Source: Nitrososphaerota archaeon (lineage in GTDB: Archaea; Thermoproteota; Nitrososphaeria; Nitrososphaerales; Nitrosopumilaceae). From it: DNA of 39,513 nucleotides. This document shows, piece after piece, positions 17,418-25,091 of the stretch. Position numbers and translations under genes: made by a program. The DNA lies in contig JAGWGA010000013.1 of assembly GCA_028867675.1 (NCBI GenBank), positions 1-39,513 on the forward strand, read 5' to 3'. A model generated the notes under the pieces. It ran no database searches. It was not told the DNA's origin and saw only the letters and a program-made list of their open reading frames with translations. The stretch's first letter is position 1, and the number at the start of each line of letters is the position of its first letter.

Positions 17418-17502
17418 GTAATTCCTTCCCAGTCTAGTAATTTAAGATATTACTAGGTACGAATATCTCAGATCTTGGTTTTCCTCAAAGATAATCTGAT
17501 TA

Positions 17503-17516
17503 GATTTTAAATAAGG
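17503..17516 (+). promoter_or_regulatory. TATA box of the Cld-like operon
   Basis: GATTTTAAATAAGG is centred about 27 bases before the ATG at 17537, the spacing expected for a leaderless archaeal transcript. Confidence 0.6.
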
Positions 17517-17536
17517 ACGTGCAAGTCTAATTCATC

Positions 17537-18208
17537 ATGACCGAACAGCCAAGAACCTTTTTCAATTTTTCATTCTTTAAAGTAGACCCTAAATGGAGAT
17601 GGATGGCAGATCTTGCAAAAGAAGAGTCTGCAAAGGAAGTAGAAATCATTCTTAAAAATTCGCAGATAAAGTATAGGACATATTCAACACTTGGTCTAAG
17701 GGATGACGCTGAATTTCTATTTTGGTTTGCATCTGAATCACTTGAAAAAATTCAGGATGTTACATCAAAATTATATCTTACAGTCTTTGGAAAATATATT
17801 TCTCCAACCCATGTTTACTTGTCAAATACAAGACCATCAATGTATGCAAATAATCCTCCACCGCGTGGTTGGTTAGGGGGTGAAGCACAGAAACAATATG
17901 TCGTTGTTTATCCTTTCATCAAGACAAGAGAATGGTATCTCTTACCGATTGAAAAACGAAAAGAGATGATGGCAGAACACATCCAAGTTGGACACCGATA
18001 TCCCGAAGTGCAACTTAACACGACCTACTCTTTTGGAATTCACGATGAAGACTTTATGCTCGCATTTGAAACTGATAACATCAACAAGTTTCAGGATCTT
18101 ATAATGGACTTGCGTGAAACTCGAGTAAGTGGATATGTTGCAGTAGATACACCAATGATTGTATGTGTCAAAAAAGATGTTGTTCCTTTGATTAGGAGTC
18201 TTGGATGA
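17537..18208 (+). CDS. Chlorite dismutase family protein, possible coproheme decarboxylase (ChdC/HemQ-like)
   Basis: The 223-residue protein has the plan of the Cld/HemQ family: an N-terminal FFNFSFFKVDPKWRW strand, VYPFIKTREWYLLP matching the WYMLP segment of ChdC proteins (Tyr about residue 134), and EHIQVGHRYPEV, in which His148 is the likely proximal heme ligand. C-terminal FQDLIMDLRETRVS also fits. Known members include chlorite dismutases and coproheme decarboxylases that make heme b. Neighbouring ahbAB, met8-like, hemA and hemB genes favour a heme role over chlorite breakdown. It heads a three-gene operon (TGATG overlap with the next gene). The reaction is inferred. Confidence 0.85.
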   Translation: MTEQPRTFFNFSFFKVDPKWRWMADLAKEESAKEVEIILKNSQIKYRTYSTLGLRDDAEFLFWFASESLEKIQDVTSKLYLTVFGKYISPTHVYLSNTRPSMYANNPPPRGWLGGEAQKQYVVVYPFIKTREWYLLPIEKRKEMMAEHIQVGHRYPEVQLNTTYSFGIHDEDFMLAFETDNINKFQDLIMDLRETRVSGYVAVDTPMIVCVKKDVVPLIRSLG

Positions 18209-18753
18209 TGAAAGCCCTAAAGGAATGGGCTACTGTTGTAATGGCGCTTGAAAATGGAGATCAAACAGTTTTACTCCGAAAGGGTGGAATACTTGAGACT
18301 GCTTCTGGTTTTAGAGTTGAAGACAAAAAATTTACACTATTCCCAACATATGAGCACCAAGATAACACCTCACTAAAATCACAATTTTACAGATATCTTG
18401 CAGATGCAAGAGAACAAAAGCCACGTGAGGGTTTTAACAGAATAACATCCTATGCCGAGGTTCTTGCTGAGCACGACGTTTCATCTATGGAGAAAATTGA
18501 GAAACTCTCAGATTTTCATATCTGGAGTGATTCGTATATTGTTGAGAGGATGAACTGGATGCCTCAAAAGCCAATGACTGTAATTTTCTTGAAAGTTTAC
18601 AAGATTCCTCCAGTTGAGATTCCTGTACTCCCAGAATATCATGGATGCAAATCTTGGATAGACATAAATGTAAATAATGAATCTGAAAAATCTGTTTTAA
18701 ATGAAGCAGAACTTGAAAAAAAATTATCAGAGTTTAGGAGGATTTTAAATTGA
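18205..18753 (+). CDS. DUF1802-like protein
   Basis: The 182-residue protein resembles the DUF1802 family: KEWATVVMALENGDQTVLLRKGGI at the N-terminus, FRVEDKKFTLFPTYEHQ and a late segment with FLKVYKIP. The function of that family is not known. The start overlaps the stop of the Cld-like gene (ATGATG: start at 18205 or 18208), and its stop overlaps the TTG of the aldo/keto reductase, so the three genes are translated from one transcript. A role connected to heme or redox metabolism would be guesswork. Confidence 0.7.
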   Translation: MMKALKEWATVVMALENGDQTVLLRKGGILETASGFRVEDKKFTLFPTYEHQDNTSLKSQFYRYLADAREQKPREGFNRITSYAEVLAEHDVSSMEKIEKLSDFHIWSDSYIVERMNWMPQKPMTVIFLKVYKIPPVEIPVLPEYHGCKSWIDINVNNESEKSVLNEAELEKKLSEFRRILN

Positions 18754-19748
18754 AATATAGAAAATTAGGTAAAAGTGGAATCGAAGTATCTGAAATAGGA
18801 TTTGGAGCTTGGACTCTGGGCCTTGACTGGTGGGGTAAAAAAATCGAAGATGATGAAGCTAGGAAGATGTTAAAACGCGCATTTGATCTAGGCATTAACT
18901 ACTTTGAGACCGGTGACATTTATGGAAGAGGAAAAAGTGAAAAACTAATTGGTGAAGTATTCTCTGGAATGCGAAATGAAATTGTTTTGTCCACAAAATA
19001 TGGTTATGATATTTACTCTACTGAACAGATAGGTCACAAGGAACTTCCACAAAAATTTACAACTGAATTTACTGATTTTGCTTTAAAGAAAAGTCTTGAA
19101 AGATTACAAACAGATCATGTAGATGTATATGGTTTACACAATCCAAAAATCCATACAATTCGAGACAAACAGATCTTTGAGTTTTTGGACAAAAAGATCA
19201 AAGATGGTATAATCAAAAGTTACCAGATTGCATTGGGTCCTGCTATTGGATGGACACAAGAAGGAATAGAATCAATGAAGATTACAAATGCTACTGCAGT
19301 TCAAACTGTCTACAACATACTCGAACAAAATCCTGGAAACATACTGATTGCAGAAGCAGAAAAGCATAACGTAGGAATTCTAGTTCGAGTACCAGATGCT
19401 TCTGGAATATTGACCGGAAAAGTAAACGCAGATACAAAGATTAGTGAAAAAGACCACCGTTCAGTAAGAACTGGCGACTGGGTAAAAGAGGCACTAAAAA
19501 AAGTAGACCAGTTGATGCCTATTGCAAAAAGAAATGGACTAAACATTACAGAACTTGCAATCAAATTCATTTTATCTCAAAAATCCGTCTCATCTGTACT
19601 GCCTACTGTGGTAAGCGAAGAGGAAATTGAGATGTTCTCTGCAATGTCTGATGGAAAATACCTCAGCGATTCTGACAAAAATGAGGTAACTGGTCTATTC
19701 AACCAGTGGCCATCATATGACTTGAAAGCATCAGCACAGACTGCGTAG
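18750..19748 (+). CDS. Aldo/keto reductase
   Basis: The 332-residue protein is an NADPH-type aldo/keto reductase with a TIM barrel: LGKSGIEVSEIGFGAWTLG at the N-terminus, the YFETGDIYGRGKSE segment, STKYGY with catalytic Lys about K83, VDVYGLHNP with His about H130, and a C-terminal segment that selects the cofactor. The residue at the catalytic Asp position (usually FDT) is Glu here (FET, E53); Tyr58, Lys83 and His130 are kept. The start is TTG with GGAGGATTT before it, overlapping the previous stop as TTGA. Substrate is unknown. Confidence 0.9.
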   Translation: MKYRKLGKSGIEVSEIGFGAWTLGLDWWGKKIEDDEARKMLKRAFDLGINYFETGDIYGRGKSEKLIGEVFSGMRNEIVLSTKYGYDIYSTEQIGHKELPQKFTTEFTDFALKKSLERLQTDHVDVYGLHNPKIHTIRDKQIFEFLDKKIKDGIIKSYQIALGPAIGWTQEGIESMKITNATAVQTVYNILEQNPGNILIAEAEKHNVGILVRVPDASGILTGKVNADTKISEKDHRSVRTGDWVKEALKKVDQLMPIAKRNGLNITELAIKFILSQKSVSSVLPTVVSEEEIEMFSAMSDGKYLSDSDKNEVTGLFNQWPSYDLKASAQTA

Positions 19749-19782
19749 ATTCTAATAGTTTTAAATTAGTTTTCTTAAAAAT

Positions 19783-20796
19783 TTATGCTGTGATTGGATC
19801 TTCGATGTTAAATTCATGTTCTACAAAATATTCTACTCTGGTTTTCTTAAACTCCCTAGAACTAAAGAGAATCTTGTAATCGTCAACATTTACTTGTTTT
19901 TGAATTTGTTTTGCCATGTCTTCCGCATCTGCAATTGATTTGCAATGAACCATGGAAAATACACTATATGGCCAGTCTGGATATACTGGTCTTTGATAAC
20001 AATGACTAATCTGTGGAAATGCTCCAAGCTTTGCACCAACTTCTTCGATTTTTTCATCGGGAACTTTCCAAACTATCATACCGTTTGCAGTAAAACCTAC
20101 TTCTCTATGTCGTAATATGGCAGCAAATCTTCGCATTACTCCAATCTCTTCATATTCTCTTACTTTGTCCAAAAGTTGCTCTTCTGTTATTCCAAGTTTT
20201 TGTGCTGACTTTAAAAATGGTCTTTCAACTATCTCAAGATCTTTTTGTAACTCTCGTATGTAGTTCTTCTCTTCCTCAGTTGCAACAAACTTTGTCTCTA
20301 CAATCTTTTTCTTTTCTTCAGATGGTTTAACGTCTGATTTCTTTTCATCTACCATCTCAAGTTTTACTCCAATCTTGAATAGTTTTATTGTAGGAAGTAA
20401 TCTTGTCTTTAAAATACCTGGTAACTTGGAGAATTTGTCAATCTCTGTTTTTAGATCAGATCCTGGTGGAACTGCCAAAGTAAACCAAAGATTATACTCG
20501 TGATTTCTCTCATAATTGTGACTTACACCCGGATGTTTGTTTACTTGATTTGCAACATAATCTAATTTCTCTGGTTCGATTGCCATTGCAACTAGTGCGC
20601 TCTTGTATCCTAATTTTCTTGTATCAAATATCGCGCTAATCTGTCTGATGATTCCTGCTTTCTTTAGAGCAGCAAGTCTTTGCATCATCTCTTCATCAGA
20701 CAGGCCAAACTTTTTTGCCATTTGTGAATATGGTTTTGGAGTCAAAGGAAAAGTCCACTGGATTTCATTTAGAATCTCTTTGTCCAGGTTATCCAT
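19783..20796 (-). CDS. ahbAB: Siroheme decarboxylase, fused AhbA-AhbB
   Basis: The 337-residue protein contains two Lrp/AsnC-like modules in tandem. The first (about residues 1-150) has the helix-turn-helix-like MDNLDKEILNEIQW start and NHEYNLWFTL; the second (about residues 175-330) has CYQRPVYPDWPYSVFSMVHC. These are the AhbA and AhbB signatures. AhbA and AhbB normally form a heterodimer that decarboxylates siroheme to didecarboxysiroheme on the archaeal heme pathway. A lysine-rich linker joins the two. Despite its helix-turn-helix look it is most likely an enzyme, not a regulator. It is divergent from the met8-like gene across an 88-base promoter region. A TATA-like element (about 20820-20830) suggests a leaderless start. 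Confidence 0.9.
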   Translation of the reverse strand: MDNLDKEILNEIQWTFPLTPKPYSQMAKKFGLSDEEMMQRLAALKKAGIIRQISAIFDTRKLGYKSALVAMAIEPEKLDYVANQVNKHPGVSHNYERNHEYNLWFTLAVPPGSDLKTEIDKFSKLPGILKTRLLPTIKLFKIGVKLEMVDEKKSDVKPSEEKKKIVETKFVATEEEKNYIRELQKDLEIVERPFLKSAQKLGITEEQLLDKVREYEEIGVMRRFAAILRHREVGFTANGMIVWKVPDEKIEEVGAKLGAFPQISHCYQRPVYPDWPYSVFSMVHCKSIADAEDMAKQIQKQVNVDDYKILFSSREFKKTRVEYFVEHEFNIEDPITA

Positions 20797-20851
20797 TCTA
20801 CAGCAAAAAGATTGGCTTACAATTAAAAACGTTACCTAGTTTTTCATAGAA

Positions 20852-20863
20852 TCTATAAATATC
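20852..20863 (+). promoter_or_regulatory. TATA box of met8-like/hemA transcript
   Basis: TCTATAAATATC is centred about 28 bases before the TTG at 20885, the right spacing for a leaderless transcript. It shares the 88-base gap with the divergent ahbAB promoter. Confidence 0.6.
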
Positions 20864-20884
20864 ATTCAAAGTCAGCGTGATTGA

Positions 20885-21538
20885 TTGATAGTTGATCTAA
20901 ATCTTAGAGGAGATTTGGTAATTATAGTAGGCGGGGGAAACGAAGGCCTAAAAAAAGTTAATACTCTTTTGACACAAGACTGCAAAATTCTTCTTATCAG
21001 CGATTCAACCAATAGACAAATTCAAAATTATGTAAAACTAAAAAAAATTAGTTTCAAAAAAATGAAATTAGATGATGCTGATTTCTTAACAAAATTCAAA
21101 CCTTTCATGGTATTGGCAACTACAAACAATAAAGAACTCAATCGTAAAATTGTTGAACAAGCAAAGAAAATGCATTGTTATGCATATGCATCAGATGATC
21201 CAGAAGTTAGCGATTTTGCATTTGGTTCTGTAATTAATATAGATGATACTGTGCAAATTGCAATATCTACAGGAGGTCGAAGTCCTGCCATGGCAAGGAA
21301 ATTAAAAATCCAGACAGAAAAAATCTTTCAAAAATTAATTAAAAAAGAGGATATTTATCATATACAACTTCAGGATTTTGCCAGAAAGGCAGCCAAGGCC
21401 AAGATCGCCCAATTTCCTGAAAGAAGAAAGTTTCTCTATAGTGTTATGAATGACAATCATGTTAAACAATTAATACAAGACGGAAATCTAAAAAAGGCAC
21501 AGAAGCGGGTTATGGAAATGCTAGGTGATCTAATCTGA
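20885..21538 (+). CDS. Precorrin-2 dehydrogenase (Met8/CysG-N-like)
   Basis: The 217-residue protein oxidises precorrin-2 to sirohydrochlorin with NAD+, and in some homologues also inserts iron. The Rossmann motif is GGGNEGLKK near residue 16, followed by FMVLATTNNKELN and the family segment ISTGGRSPAMARKLK. The C-terminal part is charged and helical. It follows SUMT (3240) in the pathway and feeds AhbAB. No separate chelatase is seen here, so chelation by this protein or by a gene outside the window is possible. The start is TTG and leaderless. The TGA at its end overlaps the probable CTG start of hemA. Confidence 0.9.
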   Translation: MIVDLNLRGDLVIIVGGGNEGLKKVNTLLTQDCKILLISDSTNRQIQNYVKLKKISFKKMKLDDADFLTKFKPFMVLATTNNKELNRKIVEQAKKMHCYAYASDDPEVSDFAFGSVINIDDTVQIAISTGGRSPAMARKLKIQTEKIFQKLIKKEDIYHIQLQDFARKAAKAKIAQFPERRKFLYSVMNDNHVKQLIQDGNLKKAQKRVMEMLGDLI

Positions 21539-22791
21539 CAAGTGATGTAATCAACGCTAGAGTTACTTTTAGAAAGTCTCCTATTCATATGCTTGAAAGA
21601 TTTACTTTTCGCGATGTTGATTCTGCTTACGAGTCATTTTTGAAACATTCTGGACTACAAGAATGTGTCATATTGCAAACTTGCAATAGAGTTGAACTCT
21701 TTGGATGTACAAATACAGCAGATCTTGAAAAAATAAAAAAGACTTGGGCATCTGTTGCAGGACTAGAAGAAAATGCGTTTAGAGATAATCTTGAGATAAG
21801 TCAGGGAACTGACGCCTATACTCATTTGCTCAAACTCAGTTCTGGACTTGATTCTCTTGTAATAGGAGAAGAGCAGATACTTGGTCAGATAAAGGACTCT
21901 ATAACTACTGCAAGAGGGCTAAAAGCCTCTGGAGAAAATCTCAATACTTTATTTGATAAAGCAATTAGAATTGGTTCTCGTGTACGTCAAGCAACTGGAA
22001 TCAGCAAGGGTAGTATCTCTGTTGGTTCTATGGCAGTAAATCTTGCAGAAGAAAATGTCGACGACTTGAAATCAAAGCATATTTTGTTAATTGGAACAGG
22101 AGAAGCGGCAAGTTTAGTTGCAAAATCACTCAAAAAACGAGAAATCGACTTTCTTGTTACAAGTAGAACATTGGAGCGCTCAAAGGCGTTTGCAGAAACT
22201 GCAGGTGGAAAAGCAATTCCATTTGATGATGCTACATCTAATTTCAAATCAATTGATGTCTTGTTTGTAGCTACTACTGCACCATACTTTCTTGTTACCT
22301 ATGATAGAGTAAAGGAAGCAATGGACTTTCGTAAAGATGGTATGCTCATAATGGATCTCTCTAATCCGCGAACTGTAGATGATAAAGTATCAACAATTGA
22401 TAAAATCAAGGTAATGAACATGGACCAAATTGCAGAAATGGTTCAAAAGAACATGGATACTAGGATGGGAGTAGTATCTTCAGCAGAGCAAATTATTAAT
22501 GATGAACTTCCAGTAGTAGAGGCGGCAATGAAGAGACTCGAAGTAGAACCTATTGTAACTAACGTCTTTAAGGAAATAGACCAGGTACGAGTCAAGGAAT
22601 TGAAAAAGGCCCTTCAAATGCTAGGTGAAAAAGATGAAGGAAAAATACGAATCATTGACCAACTTACTCAGGCAATAGTTGAAGATATCATGTCAATTCC
22701 TATGAATAATCTACGAAAGGCCTCAGAACAAGGGGATTCTGAAATTCTAAAAACTGTTACCAAGCTCTTTGATTATAAGATAAGAGAGTAA
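21535..22791 (+). CDS. hemA: Glutamyl-tRNA reductase, probable CTG start
   Basis: It reduces glutamyl-tRNA(Glu) to glutamate-1-semialdehyde with NADPH, the first step of tetrapyrrole synthesis. Family motifs are QTCNRVELF with the nucleophilic Cys (C50 from the CTG start), SGLDSLVIGEEQILGQ, the Rossmann segment LLIGTGEAA and DLSNPR. The first ATG (21589) would cut off the N-terminal strand INARVTFRKSPIHMLERF that includes the conserved substrate-binding segment. The frame is open back to a stop at 21526. The only start-like codon with a ribosome binding site (GGTGA at 21524-21528) is CTG 21535, overlapping the previous stop as CTGA. The protein would then have 418 residues. Enzyme identity is secure; the start is inferred. 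Confidence 0.95.
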   Translation: MTSDVINARVTFRKSPIHMLERFTFRDVDSAYESFLKHSGLQECVILQTCNRVELFGCTNTADLEKIKKTWASVAGLEENAFRDNLEISQGTDAYTHLLKLSSGLDSLVIGEEQILGQIKDSITTARGLKASGENLNTLFDKAIRIGSRVRQATGISKGSISVGSMAVNLAEENVDDLKSKHILLIGTGEAASLVAKSLKKREIDFLVTSRTLERSKAFAETAGGKAIPFDDATSNFKSIDVLFVATTAPYFLVTYDRVKEAMDFRKDGMLIMDLSNPRTVDDKVSTIDKIKVMNMDQIAEMVQKNMDTRMGVVSSAEQIINDELPVVEAAMKRLEVEPIVTNVFKEIDQVRVKELKKALQMLGEKDEGKIRIIDQLTQAIVEDIMSIPMNNLRKASEQGDSEILKTVTKLFDYKIRE

Positions 22792-22804
22792 CAAATTATA
22801 TTGC
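22791..22804 (+). promoter_or_regulatory. Possible TATA box of hemB
   Basis: ACAAATTATATTGC lies about 27 bases before the hemB ATG, so hemB may have its own leaderless promoter in addition to read-through from hemA. Confidence 0.45.
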
Positions 22805-22825
22805 TAAAAAAGAGTATTTTGTATA

Positions 22826-23806
22826 ATGTCTTTTCCTAATTTGAGACTACGACGTCTAAGAACAACTGCCAAAATTAGGGAACTTTTAGAAGAGGTACGA
22901 TTATCTCCAAAGGATCTTATCTGTCCAATCTTTGTTCAAGAGGATCTAAAATCAAGAATTCAGGGAAGTTCTATGCCCGGTATGGAAAGACTCCCACTTT
23001 CTGATGTGGTAAATGAAGTAAATTCAATTGCACAATTAAAAATTCCCGCAGTAATGGTATTTGGAATTCCAACTCTCAAAGATGATCATGGTACATCTGC
23101 ATTTACTCAAAATGGAATTGTACAAAAAACAATTTCTGAAATAAGAAAAAATCTTGGAAATGATATTGCAATAATGGCAGATGTCTGTCTTTGCCAGTAT
23201 ACAAGTTCTGGTCATTGTGGATTGGTAAAAGGCGATAAAATAGACAATGACTCTAGTCTTCAAACATTAGCAAAAATTGCTGTAAGCCAAGCTCAAGCTG
23301 GAGTGGATGTTGTATCCCCATCTGCAATGATGGACGGACAAGTGAAAGCAATAAGGCAAGGCCTTGATGATGCTGGTTTTCACGATGTTGCAATAATGTC
23401 CCACTCTGCAAAACATCGCTCATCATTGTATTCACCATTCAAAGATATGGCACACTCTGCTCCACAGTTTGGAGACAGAAAGAGCTACCAATTACCATAC
23501 TCTAATCCAAAAGAAGCTATGCGAGAGGTCGAGACTGACATACAAGAAGGAGTTGATATTGTTATGATAAAACCTGCACTTGCATATCTTGACTTGATCT
23601 CTATGACACGACAAAAATTCAATGTCCCAATAGCCGCATATAGCGTCTCAGGTGAATATGCACTAGTCAAGGCAGCTGCAATGGCTGGATATATTGATGA
23701 GACAGAGGTTACTTTGGAGATTCTCACTGCCATAAAACGTGCTGGTGCAGACATGATAGTAACATATTTCTCAAAGGGTGCAGCAAAAGCACTCAACGAG
23801 AGATGA
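22826..23806 (+). CDS. hemB: Delta-aminolevulinic acid dehydratase (porphobilinogen synthase)
   Basis: It condenses two 5-aminolevulinate molecules to porphobilinogen. The 326-residue protein carries the two active-site lysines in SHSAKHRSS (about K196) and VMIKPALAYLD (about K249). The zinc-binding DVCLCQYTSSGHCG has three Cys (C121, C123, C131), which marks a zinc-dependent enzyme. The order hemA-hemB with a 34-base gap is as expected, and a TATA-like element in the gap allows separate expression. Its TGA overlaps the ATG of the next small gene. Confidence 0.97.
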   Translation: MSFPNLRLRRLRTTAKIRELLEEVRLSPKDLICPIFVQEDLKSRIQGSSMPGMERLPLSDVVNEVNSIAQLKIPAVMVFGIPTLKDDHGTSAFTQNGIVQKTISEIRKNLGNDIAIMADVCLCQYTSSGHCGLVKGDKIDNDSSLQTLAKIAVSQAQAGVDVVSPSAMMDGQVKAIRQGLDDAGFHDVAIMSHSAKHRSSLYSPFKDMAHSAPQFGDRKSYQLPYSNPKEAMREVETDIQEGVDIVMIKPALAYLDLISMTRQKFNVPIAAYSVSGEYALVKAAAMAGYIDETEVTLEILTAIKRAGADMIVTYFSKGAAKALNER

Positions 23807-24114
23807 GAGAAGACCAGTCTTTTGAAATAACACGAGCATATGACCTACTACCACATGTAGTGGGTGCTAGCTGGGCGTCACTTTGGTTTAGAATGAATAA
23901 TAGAAGAAGGCCCACTCAAGAAGAATTTCGAGAAAAAGTTGCTGAATATTTCAATATGTTAGAACCATTAACAAATGCATTTCCAGAAGATGAAAATTTC
24001 AAAGAAATTACTGAATATGCACGTGAAAAACATGAAGACGAAATTAGAAAAATTTTAACTGGAAATAACCCTGAAATTGAAAAGCGATACAAAAGATACG
24101 TCGACTATGGTTAG
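23803..24114 (+). CDS. Small acidic helical protein coupled to hemB
   Basis: A 103-residue, mostly helical protein without recognised domain: it begins MREDQSFEITRAYDLLPHVVG, has a basic patch (FRMNNRRRPTQEEFREKV) and ends KRYKRYVDYG. The ATGA overlap with hemB shows translational coupling. A link to tetrapyrrole synthesis is suggested by position only. The 3' end overlaps the convergent HD-domain gene by four bases. Confidence 0.75.
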   Translation: MREDQSFEITRAYDLLPHVVGASWASLWFRMNNRRRPTQEEFREKVAEYFNMLEPLTNAFPEDENFKEITEYAREKHEDEIRKILTGNNPEIEKRYKRYVDYG

Positions 24115-24728
24115 ATCTCTTTTTTTAATTCATCAAGAAATTTTTTCATAATTTTAATTCTCTTTCTTGCTTCTAATTTTCCAGTTTTTGTGTTCATTGT
24201 TTTTTCTAAAAGCAAAAGTTTTTTGTAAAAATGATCTAATGTCCAAGCATGGTCATCTGGAGAACGTTTCTTACAAAAAGGATCGACCTTGTTGTAAAAT
24301 GGTCTATTCTCTGCGCCGCCCACTGCAAATGTTCTTGCTATGCCTATTGCTCCCAGTGCATCTAACCTATCTGCATCTTGCAATATTTTGCCTTCTAATG
24401 TATTAGGAACAATTCCTCGTGAAAAACTATGATCTCTTATGGCATCTGCAATGACATTCATTTCATCCTGGGTAAAATCATATTTTTTTAAAATTTTTCT
24501 TGATTCTTCTGCGCTTTCTAATGATGCATTCTTTGATCTAGGATCGGATTTTGGATAAGTTGTAATGTCATGTAATAATGCTGCAGCAGTAATTATTCTA
24601 ATGTCTGCTTTTTCTTTTCGTGCAATCATTGTGGCATTTTTTAGCACTCTCATTATATGTTCAAAATCATGAGCCGAATCGTTTTCTAGCTTCTTTCTTA
24701 CCTGATCTCTTAATTTTTCTAATTTCAA
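24111..24728 (-). CDS. HD-domain phosphohydrolase
   Basis: The 205-residue protein has the HD metal-binding signature: SAHDFEHIMRV (H20, D21, H24), ALLHDIT (H53, D54), RDHSFSRG and LQDADRLDALGAIG. It is like bacterial YedJ/YpgQ-type proteins, which hydrolyse nucleoside di- or triphosphates. The start is TTG at 24728. A TATA-like TTTATAAAAT (about 24752-24762) is at leaderless spacing. It is transcribed alone, convergent with the hemB operon. Confidence 0.88.
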   Translation of the reverse strand: MKLEKLRDQVRKKLENDSAHDFEHIMRVLKNATMIARKEKADIRIITAAALLHDITTYPKSDPRSKNASLESAEESRKILKKYDFTQDEMNVIADAIRDHSFSRGIVPNTLEGKILQDADRLDALGAIGIARTFAVGGAENRPFYNKVDPFCKKRSPDDHAWTLDHFYKKLLLLEKTMNTKTGKLEARKRIKIMKKFLDELKKEI

Positions 24729-24875
24729 TTTGGTCTTTGAAAGGAATTCTTATTTTATAAATTGAGGTTTTCCATACATCTTGAATCTATATCTGAAGAA
24801 AAATTTTAGAAATGTCTTTGTAAACTTCAAATAATTTTAAACAATTAATTTCTGAAACTCTATTATCATAAAAAA

Positions 24876-24890
24876 TGGATTTAAAATCCA
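24876..24890. promoter_or_regulatory. 15-bp palindrome before the zinc-finger microprotein gene
   Basis: TGGATTT-A-AAATCCA is a perfect dyad. It ends where the TATA-like AATATACTT (about 24890-24898) begins and lies 26 bases before the ATG at 24916. It is a candidate operator. Confidence 0.4.
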
Positions 24891-24915
24891 ATATACTTAT
24901 TAGTTAAAATCACGT

Positions 24916-25047
24916 ATGGGCTCTATGAATGCCAAGGCGTGGAAATGTTATCGATGCAACCTGACCTTTACTGATGAATCCTACGCTGCTTTACATGAAG
25001 ATCTCTCAAAACACCATGTCAGAGAAATCCAAATTGTAAAAGTATAG
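24916..25047 (+). CDS. 43-residue zinc-finger microprotein
   Basis: A short ORF from ATG 24916 to TAG 25045-25047. The product reads WKCYRCNLTFTDESYAALH and then HH, that is a C2H2-like finger with C11-x2-C14 and histidines at 27, 33 and 34. This is typical of the single-finger proteins frequent in thaumarchaea. An AT-rich TATA-like element and a palindrome are upstream. DNA, RNA or protein binding cannot be told apart. It occupies most of the gap between the HD hydrolase and the acyl-CoA dehydrogenase; nothing else was seen there. Confidence 0.8.
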   Translation: MGSMNAKAWKCYRCNLTFTDESYAALHEDLSKHHVREIQIVKV

Positions 25048-25091
25048 AAACTCAAGTGAAAAGATATTCTTAGAGATGACTAGATAGCAAC

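Noticed and set aside
19783-20796. Lrp/AsnC-type transcription regulator
   Set aside because: The AhbA and AhbB active-site signatures and the heme-gene neighbourhood fit siroheme decarboxylase better.
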